A stretch of 5,403 bases of DNA from positions 1-5,403 of the forward strand of contig JABDJM010000514.1 of NCBI GenBank assembly GCA_013002475.1. The letters run 5' to 3'. The notes below the pieces were generated by a model that was not told the origin of the DNA, did no database searches, and saw nothing but the letters and a program-made list of their open reading frames with translations. The position numbers and the translations under genes are program-made. The stretch comes from Saprospiraceae bacterium (lineage in GTDB: Bacteria > Bacteroidota > Bacteroidia > Chitinophagales > Saprospiraceae). Every line of letters begins with the position of its first letter. Position 1 is the first letter of the stretch. This document shows positions 1 to 5,403 of the stretch, one piece after another.

Positions 1-678
1 TACCTGTATAGCATCAACAATTCTCCCCCCTTACCCTACACAAGTTTTCCTCAGTTGGGGGAAGGGAACTACAATATTCTTATGCAGGATATTAAAGGTT
101 GCCAGGATGAGATCGACGTGAATCTCGTAGACCCGCCTCCTGTTACGGTTAATGCCGGAGATGATATCACCGTTTCCCTTGGAGAATCCACTCCCCTGAT
201 AGCGATCGGCTCCCCGGCCTCTGAGGTGGTGGCTTATAACTGGACGGCTGATAGCACTTTGACCTGCCTGGACTGTCCTGACCCTACTGCCTTTCCTCTG
301 GGCTCAACGGTATATGAAGTCACGGTCATCAACGATGAGGGATGCATCTCGACAGATCGGGTTACCGTGATCGTCAGGGATGACCGACCTATATATATTC
401 CTAATGCTATTTCTCCAAACGGTGATGGCCGAAATGACCAATTTTTCATTTATGGGAATGCGGCTGCTCTAAATATTTCTGAACTAAGGATCTTCAACCG
501 ATGGGGCGCTCTCGTATATGAGGCCCTAGATGTACCACTGGGAGAATATCCGAACGGGTGGGATGGGACATTCAATGGCGAAACCTTGAATCCGGATGTC
601 TTCGCCTTTTACGCGATAATTCAATTTATCGACAACAAAGAAATTCTTTATGAAGGAGATATTACCATCATTCGGTAA
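1..678 (+). CDS. T9SS type B sorting domain-containing secreted protein (5' truncated; C-terminal 225 codons)
   Basis: The reading frame is open from base 1 to the TAA at 676-678, so the true start lies outside the window; the TTG at 55 is only an internal Leu codon. The last ~97 residues (from about base 385) form a gliding-motility-associated C-terminal domain (CHU_C, type B T9SS signal), with IPNAISPNGDGRNDQF, then LRIFNRWGALVYE, GWDGTFNG, and a final strand ending EGDITIIR. In this family the domain directs export across the outer membrane by the type IX system and attachment or release at the surface. Upstream (about 85-380) is an Ig/PKD-like beta-sandwich module with YNWTA, a CLDC cysteine pair and VTVINDEGC, resembling the repeats common in large Bacteroidota adhesins; before it is the end of another module (DIKGC). 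The function of the missing N-terminal part cannot be read. The gene's last 29 bp overlap lptC. Confidence 0.95.
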   Translation, partial: YLYSINNSPPLPYTSFPQLGEGNYNILMQDIKGCQDEIDVNLVDPPPVTVNAGDDITVSLGESTPLIAIGSPASEVVAYNWTADSTLTCLDCPDPTAFPLGSTVYEVTVINDEGCISTDRVTVIVRDDRPIYIPNAISPNGDGRNDQFFIYGNAAALNISELRIFNRWGALVYEALDVPLGEYPNGWDGTFNGETLNPDVFAFYAIIQFIDNKEILYEGDITIIR

Positions 679-1237
679 AACCGGATCGGTCCTTCTTATT
701 TTTCTCCTAGCTTGTCTTTGGTCTTGTGAGAATGATCTTGCAGATGTAAATTCCTTTTTTCCGCAAGACCTCAAGGACCAGGAAATCGCTGAAAACATCT
801 CCATGTTATATAGTGACTCTGCCATTGTCAGGGTAAAAGTAAACGCTCCAAAACTCGTTAGACACCTTTCCGGAAGCAAACCCTATCAGGAGTACCCTGA
901 AGGATTGTTTGTGGAGTTTTATGATGATGGACAAAACAAACAGGGGCAGATCTCAGCAAAGTATGGTGTTCGCTATGAACATAAGAACCAAATTGTGCTT
1001 CAGGATTCTGTGGTTTGGTTAAGTGTGAAAGGAGAAAAACTGGAATCCGATGAGCTTATCTGGGATGATCAAAAGCACATAGTCTTTTCTGATAAATGGG
1101 TCAAGATCACTCAGCCGGGTCAGGATGTGGTCTATAGCTATGGCTTTGAGGCCAATGAGGATTTTACACATTGGAAGCTTAAAAGCCTGGAAGGAAACAT
1201 CAAGTATGACCCAGGTCAAATTGGAAATGACAAGTAA
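650..1237 (+). CDS. lptC: LptC, LPS export ABC transporter periplasmic lipoprotein
   Basis: This 195-residue protein looks like the Bacteroidota form of LptC, which passes lipopolysaccharide from the LptBFG inner-membrane extractor to the periplasmic LptA-type bridge. Residues 1-26 are a lipoprotein signal peptide: Lys2/Lys10, hydrophobic core 14-23, and lipobox LWSC with Cys26 followed by END. Cys22 (LLAC) is an alternative lipobox. The mature part is beta-rich with LptC-like features: PEGLFVEFYDDG (83-94), ISAKYGVRYE (101-110), LESDELIWDD (131-140), IVFSDKWVKI (144-153) and SYGFEAN (163-169), corresponding to the region usually carrying a G-x-G before the last strands. Length is normal for the family. 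ATG 650 is the only reasonable start, since an in-frame TAA lies at 617-619 and no other start precedes Cys26. The first 29 bp lie inside the upstream gene in another frame, suggesting translational coupling. E. coli LptC uses a transmembrane anchor; here lipidation appears to replace it. Confidence 0.9.
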   Translation: MKEILPSFGKTGSVLLIFLLACLWSCENDLADVNSFFPQDLKDQEIAENISMLYSDSAIVRVKVNAPKLVRHLSGSKPYQEYPEGLFVEFYDDGQNKQGQISAKYGVRYEHKNQIVLQDSVVWLSVKGEKLESDELIWDDQKHIVFSDKWVKITQPGQDVVYSYGFEANEDFTHWKLKSLEGNIKYDPGQIGNDK

Positions 1238-1260
1238 TCCTTGATGAGGATAGTTTTTTC
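1237..1260 (+). terminator. Weak hairpin plus T-run between lptC and the CNNM gene (possible attenuator)
   Basis: A 5-bp inverted repeat (ATCCT at 1237-1241, AGGAT at 1247-1251, loop TGATG) starts on the last base of the lptC stop codon. It is followed after two bases by six T residues (1254-1259). The geometry is that of a small intrinsic terminator, but the stem is short and has only two G-C pairs, so strong termination is unlikely. It sits in the only spacer of notable length (52 bp) inside the gene cluster. Partial attenuation or chance are both possible. Confidence 0.15.
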
Positions 1261-1289
1261 TACTACCTTAACTAGATATACCCTACTGA

Positions 1290-2555
1290 ATGCTGGTTTT
1301 TTTTATTGTCATGGCCTTGTTGCTCAGTGCACTTTTTTCGGGTACTGAAATCGCCTTCATCTCTGCTTCGAAAATTGAAATCGAGCTCAAAAAGATGCAG
1401 GGGTCAAGACGTAGTTCTATCCTGGCAGACTTTTACGACGAGCCCTCAAAATTTCTCTCCACCATGTTGGTGGGTAACAATTTAGCCTTGGTCCTTTTCT
1501 CCATTTTTATGACCAAGCTGATCGAGCCTGTCCTGAAACAATATGTTGCGGTTGCCGAAGTCCCGCTTCTCCTTACAACAACCCTAGTAATCACCATTGT
1601 CGTCCTAATTTTTGGGGAGTTCCTTCCTAAGACTCTGTTTCGGTTGTTCTCAAACCGGATCCTATATGTTCTGGCATATCCCTTAATGTTTTTGAGTTGG
1701 ATATTAGTAGCCCCTGCCTGGATAATGAATCACCTAAGTAACTGGCTATTGCGGGTTGTTTTCAGAACGCCAGTGAGTGCTGGGGAAAATGTCATCACCC
1801 GTCTGGATCTTGAGGATTTTATAAAAGGAACCAAACTGGAGCACAGTGAGGAGGAGATTGATGCAGACCTTTTCGGAAAGGCTCTTCACCTGCGAAGTGT
1901 AAAGGTGAAGGAGTGCATGGTCCCAAGGACCGAGATAGTGGATATTGACATTATCGAACCGATAGAACAACTAAAAGACGTCTTTGCAGAAACTAAGCTG
2001 TCCAGGATCCTGGTAACTGAGAACGAGATCGATAATGTCCAGGGCTATGTTCATCATCAGCAGTTGTTCAACAAGCCCCAAAGTATTCGAAGTATGGTTT
2101 TGGATGTGCCTTTTGTTCCCGAGGCCATGCGGGTCAGGGACCTAATGGACAAATTCATCAAGGAACGAATGAACATTGCCTGCGTAGTAGATGAATATGG
2201 TGGGATCTCGGGGGTAATCACTCTTGAGGACATTTTGGAGGAGATCTTTGGCGAAATAGAGGATGAGCACGACTACGAAGATCTCATCGAGCAACAAGTT
2301 TCTGAAAATGAGTACATTCTGGCAGGAAGATTGGAGGTTGATTATCTAAGCGAGAAATATGATGCCCTGGTGTTTCCCGAAGGGGAGTACCACACACTTT
2401 CCGGATTTTTGGTAGATGTCACGCAGCATATACCCGAGCAAGGGGATCAAATTGATATTAACGGGTACCGATTCATTCCAGAATTAGTGAGCGATACAAA
2501 GATCGAAACCGTACGGGTGATTAAACTCCCCAAAAGCGATGAAGAAGTGGATTAA
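1290..2555 (+). CDS. CNNM/CorC-type transporter with CBS pair ('hemolysin family protein')
   Basis: This 421-residue inner-membrane protein has the full CNNM/CorC architecture. The transmembrane DUF21 (CNNM) domain covers about 1-160, with hydrophobic segments near 2-20, 56-75, 91-112 and 124-146. It carries FSGTEIA (16-22), VGNN (61-64) and FGEFLPK (108-114), the polar and acidic intramembrane residues tied to Mg2+ handling in structurally studied CorB/CNNM relatives. A CBS pair follows at about 205-322: CMVPRTEI (209-216) opens CBS1, and CBS2 contains VVDEYGG (299-305) and ITLEDILEEIFGEI (310-323). A CorC_HlyC domain lies at about 335-413. The family is linked to Mg2+/cation efflux or resistance; the 'hemolysin' label is historical. 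GldE is a paralogue of this family, but no gldD neighbour supports that name. ATG 1290 directly follows an in-frame TGA (1287-1289), so the gene cannot start earlier; ATG 1311 is the alternative but would cut most of the first helix. The 3' end overlaps the patatin gene by 17 bp. Confidence 0.96.
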   Translation: MLVFFIVMALLLSALFSGTEIAFISASKIEIELKKMQGSRRSSILADFYDEPSKFLSTMLVGNNLALVLFSIFMTKLIEPVLKQYVAVAEVPLLLTTTLVITIVVLIFGEFLPKTLFRLFSNRILYVLAYPLMFLSWILVAPAWIMNHLSNWLLRVVFRTPVSAGENVITRLDLEDFIKGTKLEHSEEEIDADLFGKALHLRSVKVKECMVPRTEIVDIDIIEPIEQLKDVFAETKLSRILVTENEIDNVQGYVHHQQLFNKPQSIRSMVLDVPFVPEAMRVRDLMDKFIKERMNIACVVDEYGGISGVITLEDILEEIFGEIEDEHDYEDLIEQQVSENEYILAGRLEVDYLSEKYDALVFPEGEYHTLSGFLVDVTQHIPEQGDQIDINGYRFIPELVSDTKIETVRVIKLPKSDEEVD

Positions 2556-4776
2556 TGACATTCTGTTTTCTTTTCCCTTGCAGCTGCTTCTTCTACACCT
2601 TAGGAGTAATCTCCTCCTGATCCTTACCTGGATTTTTTTAGTCCTCCTTATGACAGGCATGGTGGGTAACCTATTTGGGGTTCGATACCTATTTCTAACT
2701 CCAGAATATTTGGGAGAGGTAAACTCGATAAGCTATTTTATACTTGGATTGGGCTACGGAATATTTTTCATGACCTGGAATCTGGCTTGCTATATTTTAA
2801 TTGCTCACCATTTTCCTTTCCTGGCATCCCTTCAGAGACCCTTCACAAAATTTTGCCTGAACAATTCAATTATTCCAATTGCCTTCCTTGTACTATATGT
2901 ATACCTAATGATCTCCTTTAACCTGGAGGACATGTTCACAGATTGGGTGTCTATCTCGTTACATACATTCTCATTTTTGGGAGGGGTTCTCTGCTTAGTG
3001 TTGTTGGCTACCTTATATTTCTTTTACACGAACAAGGACATACTGAGTTTTTTGAAGCTCCCAAAGGAGGAAGCAGAGAAACTACTGGAGCCAATATCAG
3101 CAGGTCGCCAGGCTCAACAAATGAAAAGCCTCAAACGCGGTGTCAATCGATGGAGAGTTGACACTTACCTGAATGAATCTCTCAAACCCAGGTTGGTTCG
3201 ACCTGTAAGCCATTATGACCCAGAGATCTTGCTGCGGGTATTCAAACAAAACCATGTGAATGCACTGATCGTGCAGATCCTTGGTCTGATGATCTTAGTG
3301 GCCCTTGGCCTGATGATAGATAATTCATATTTCAGAATCCCTGCCGGTACTAGCATATTCATATTGGGGACCATATTCCTGACTATCACCGGGGCTATTA
3401 TTTTTTGGTTTAATCAATGGAGCCTTACCGTTATCATCGGACTTTTTTTTCTGATGAATTTCATGAGCACCTTTGATTCCCTTAATCACAAAAATCAGGC
3501 TTACGGCTTAGATTATACCAGTGAAAAAACGGATTACAATTACAAGAGATTAACTGGGCAGCTGGATTCCTCTCTACTTGAAAAAGATAAACAACAAACC
3601 ATCGCACGGCTGGAAAACTGGCGTGCGAAATTCCCTGCTGACAAGCCACCCAAGATCTTATTCTACTGCGTGAGCGGAGGTGGAGCAAAGGCCTCCGTTT
3701 GGGTCATGAAAGTTATGCAGGAGGCGAATATCATAACCGAAGGCAAAGCTTTTGATCATACTGCTCTAATTACGGGAGCCTCAGGGGGGATGATCGGAGC
3801 CGCATATCTGCGGGAACTTCATCTTCAGTCAAAAGATCAGAAATCCATAGATCCCAATGATCCAATTTATATTGACAAAGTCTCCAGGGATATGCTTAAC
3901 TCAATTTGCTTTACCCTGGTCAGTAACGATCTGTTTTTACCCTGGTTAAAATTCAACTACAATGGATTTACTTATAGAAAGGACCGAGGATACATGCTTG
4001 AAAATGTACTAATCGAGAATACAGATGGTCTTCTTGACAAACCCTTATCCTCCTATAAAATACCGGAGCAGGAAGCGCAGATACCTTCCATCATTCTTTC
4101 CCCATACATTGTTAATGATGGCCGCCAATTATTGATCAGCCCTCAGGGGGTGTCATACCTTACTATCCCCAGCATTGGACAAGATATACCCGGCAGCCTT
4201 GAAATTGATGCGGTCGATTTTGGATACCTCTTCCAGCAACAAAACGCTGAGGATCTGAGATTCACTTCTGCACTGCGGATGAATGCAACCTATCCTTACA
4301 TCCTTCCGAATGTTCATATGCCCAGTAAACCCGTTCTCGAAATTATGGATGCGGGGCTAAGAGACAATTATGGATTAGGCCCAGCCACAAGGTTCATCGA
4401 TATTTTCAAAGACTGGATCCTGGAAAATACGGCCGGAGTAGTCCTGGTTCAGATCACTACGCTGAACAAAATTGACGAGATCGAGCAGGATCGAAGCCAC
4501 AGCCTCCTTTCCTCAATGGTCAACCCCTTGGGTGTGGCCGGCCAAATACTTCATCTTCAGGACTACGAATTGGACAATCACCTAAGCTTTACTTATGAAT
4601 TGCTGGGTCCTGAAAACTTTGAGATGATCCGTTTCATTTACTCCCCCGGAGAAAAAAATCCCAAGGCCTCGGTTACCTTCCATTTAACAGCGCGAGAAAA
4701 AAGAGATATCCTGGCTTCTATCGATAAGCCCGTAAATGTTGAGGCACTAAATCGACTTCAGGAGGTATTGGAATAG
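2539..4776 (+). CDS. Polytopic membrane protein with C-terminal patatin-like phospholipase domain
   Basis: This 745-residue protein joins an N-terminal membrane region to a patatin-type acyl hydrolase. Hydrophobic segments lie near residues 24-46, 64-88, 109-128, 140-162, 240-260, 270-290 and 293-310. A Lys/Arg-rich loop (164-239) follows the fourth, and a charged linker (about 315-370) leads into the lipase. Patatin motifs are all present: oxyanion-hole glycines SGGGAKA (379-385), nucleophile elbow GASGG with Ser415, and the catalytic-dyad Asp604 in DAGLRDNYG (604-612), where DGG or DGA is more usual. The domain should therefore cleave acyl esters of phospholipids or other lipids; the substrate cannot be read from sequence. 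The positive-inside rule gives an internal N terminus and, with seven spans, a periplasmic catalytic domain; six or eight spans would reverse this. ATG 2539 lies inside the end of the CNNM gene with no good ribosome-binding site, consistent with translational coupling. The methyltransferase gene starts 3 bp after its TAG. Confidence 0.93.
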   Translation: MKKWINDILFSFPLQLLLLHLRSNLLLILTWIFLVLLMTGMVGNLFGVRYLFLTPEYLGEVNSISYFILGLGYGIFFMTWNLACYILIAHHFPFLASLQRPFTKFCLNNSIIPIAFLVLYVYLMISFNLEDMFTDWVSISLHTFSFLGGVLCLVLLATLYFFYTNKDILSFLKLPKEEAEKLLEPISAGRQAQQMKSLKRGVNRWRVDTYLNESLKPRLVRPVSHYDPEILLRVFKQNHVNALIVQILGLMILVALGLMIDNSYFRIPAGTSIFILGTIFLTITGAIIFWFNQWSLTVIIGLFFLMNFMSTFDSLNHKNQAYGLDYTSEKTDYNYKRLTGQLDSSLLEKDKQQTIARLENWRAKFPADKPPKILFYCVSGGGAKASVWVMKVMQEANIITEGKAFDHTALITGASGGMIGAAYLRELHLQSKDQKSIDPNDPIYIDKVSRDMLNSICFTLVSNDLFLPWLKFNYNGFTYRKDRGYMLENVLIENTDGLLDKPLSSYKIPEQEAQIPSIILSPYIVNDGRQLLISPQGVSYLTIPSIGQDIPGSLEIDAVDFGYLFQQQNAEDLRFTSALRMNATYPYILPNVHMPSKPVLEIMDAGLRDNYGLGPATRFIDIFKDWILENTAGVVLVQITTLNKIDEIEQDRSHSLLSSMVNPLGVAGQILHLQDYELDNHLSFTYELLGPENFEMIRFIYSPGEKNPKASVTFHLTAREKRDILASIDKPVNVEALNRLQEVLE

Positions 4777-4779
4777 AAC

Positions 4780-5295
4780 ATGGAGATTAAGCAATTAGAA
4801 CATTCGGAAAGTACCAACCTTACCCCCACCCACCAGATCGTGGTGATCGCAGAAAATATTCACATTCCGGAAAACATGGGTATGATCTTCCGCATTTGCG
4901 AAGCCATGGGAGTTCGGGAACTGATATTCACCGGGGTAACTCAGGAAAAAACAAATAGAAAATTGATTAGAGCGGCGCGGAGCACGATAAAGGAAATTCC
5001 TTCTCGCTGGGTCCTTTCTACGCAAGAAATCCTAGCTGAACTTAAAAACCAGGGTTACGAGTTGCTAGGGCTGGAGATCACAAATAAGAGTCAGGATATC
5101 CGGGACCTGGACCTCAGAAAAGGTGTGAAGGTGGCTTTGGTTGTTGGAGCAGAAAGAACCGGAGTAGAAGAAAAGACTTTGCTTGCTTTAGACAGGCATA
5201 CGCATATTCCCATGTTTGGAAAGAATCTTTCCATGAATGTGGCAACAGCCTTAAGTATTGCTCTTTTCGAAATTGTCCGACAGTTGAACGCTTAG
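4780..5295 (+). CDS. TrmH/SpoU-family RNA 2'-O-ribose methyltransferase (short form)
   Basis: This 171-residue protein is a single SPOUT-fold catalytic domain that would transfer a methyl group from S-adenosylmethionine to a ribose 2'-OH in tRNA or rRNA, in the cytoplasm. The three SpoU motifs are in order: motif 1 PENMGMIFR (30-38; Asn32, Arg38), motif 2 VVGAERTGV (121-129; Glu125) and motif 3 IPMFGKNLSMNVATA (143-157; Ser151, Asn153), the last two forming the knotted SAM site. SMNV replaces the more usual SLNV, a conservative change. There is no N-terminal L30e-like substrate-binding extension, so the size resembles TrmL or minimal TrmH-like enzymes rather than RlmB, but the RNA target cannot be assigned. 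ATG 4780 is 3 bp after the patatin stop. An AGGAGG at 4760-4765 ends 14 nt before the start, too far for an ideal Shine-Dalgarno site. The gene is probably co-transcribed, with no evident functional tie to the envelope genes. Confidence 0.95.
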   Translation: MEIKQLEHSESTNLTPTHQIVVIAENIHIPENMGMIFRICEAMGVRELIFTGVTQEKTNRKLIRAARSTIKEIPSRWVLSTQEILAELKNQGYELLGLEITNKSQDIRDLDLRKGVKVALVVGAERTGVEEKTLLALDRHTHIPMFGKNLSMNVATALSIALFEIVRQLNA

Positions 5296-5329
5296 AGGTA
5301 AGATCCTTTTCAAGTATTTTTATGATATA

Positions 5330-5403
5330 ATGTTCCTTAGAATAGTCATTGGTTGTGTGGTTCTCTCATTCCTGTCCTGTGCTCCTGTACAAGACTCCAA
5401 ACC
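5330..5403 (+). CDS. Putative lipoprotein, N-terminal fragment (3' truncated by window)
   Basis: ATG 5330 opens a frame that stays open for 24 codons to the window edge. The translation is a compact lipoprotein signal peptide: Arg4 in the n-region, hydrophobic core from about Ile5 to Leu15, and lipobox FLSC with Cys17, followed by APVQDSKP. This is a typical short Bacteroidota type II signal peptide. The mature protein is outside the window, so no function can be given. The start is 34 bp after the methyltransferase stop. The earlier ATG at 5322 reads into TAA after two codons and is not a start. Because only 74 bp are visible, the call rests on the signal peptide alone. Confidence 0.62.
   Translation, partial: MFLRIVIGCVVLSFLSCAPVQDSK

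Noticed and set aside
55..57. TTG as the start of the first gene
   Set aside because: The frame is open to base 1 with adhesin-like sequence continuing upstream, and no signal peptide follows the TTG; the gene is cut by the window edge.
526..879. Minus-strand open frame of 117 codons across the first two genes
   Set aside because: It lies antisense to two well-supported genes, has no recognisable domain, and is best explained as a shadow of their codon use. The other minus-strand frames (234-449, 1019-1219, 1746-1970, 3482-3688, 4795-5025) are rejected for the same reason.
1244..1289. Upstream ATG at 1244 as a start for the CNNM gene
   Set aside because: It is in a different frame from the CNNM gene, and its translation does not resemble a family N terminus.
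1290..2555. Naming the CNNM gene gldE (gliding motility)
   Set aside because: GldE belongs to the same family, but no gldD or other gld gene is adjacent, and the lptC neighbourhood fits the general CNNM paralogue better.
2943..3161. Plus-strand 72-codon frame inside the patatin gene
   Set aside because: It lies wholly inside the membrane region of the patatin gene in another frame and shows no independent domain or start signal.
4760..4765. AGGAGG as a Shine-Dalgarno site for the methyltransferase gene
   Set aside because: It is a good match in sequence but ends 14 nt before the ATG and is in-frame coding sequence of the patatin gene; Bacteroidota rely little on Shine-Dalgarno pairing.
5315..5322. 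TATTTTTA before the lipoprotein gene as a Bacteroidota -7 element (TAnnTTTG)
   Set aside because: The final G is missing, no TTTG box lies at the usual spacing upstream, and it sits too close to the start codon at 5330 to be convincing.

Overview
The window looks like a piece of a Bacteroidota chromosome, most likely a marine-type Flavobacteriia. The evidence is a type IX secretion (T9SS) type B C-terminal domain at the 3' end of the first gene, a lipoprotein form of LptC, short lipoprotein signal peptides ending in 'SC', gene starts without a well-placed Shine-Dalgarno sequence, and a moderate GC content judged by eye. All six recognisable genes lie on the + strand and are tightly packed. 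No tRNA, rRNA, CRISPR array, insertion sequence or long repeat is visible, and no gene-free stretch exceeds about 110 bases.

Layout. (1) 1-678: the 3' end of a secreted, surface-type protein with a T9SS type B (CHU_C) sorting domain. (2) 650-1237: lptC, the LPS-export component, overlapping gene 1 by 29 bp. (3) 1290-2555: a four-domain CNNM/CorC ('hemolysin family') membrane protein with a CBS pair, after a 52-bp spacer. (4) 2539-4776: a 745-residue polytopic membrane protein with a C-terminal patatin-type lipase domain, overlapping gene 3 by 17 bp. (5) 4780-5295: a short TrmH/SpoU-family RNA 2'-O-ribose methyltransferase, 3 bp downstream. (6) 5330-5403: the first 24 codons of a putative lipoprotein, cut by the window edge.

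Genes 1-5 could be one transcription unit. The only internal gap above a few bases is the lptC to CNNM spacer, which carries just a weak hairpin plus T-run. Genes 1-4 act at or outside the cell envelope: a secreted surface protein, LPS transport, an ion-transport-like membrane protein and a membrane-embedded lipase. The methyltransferase is probably a passenger.

The least ordinary item is the membrane-embedded patatin. My hydropathy reading gives seven transmembrane segments before the catalytic domain, which would place the lipase on the periplasmic side, directly downstream of lptC and the CNNM gene. I see no clearly new defence, mobile or regulatory system here.
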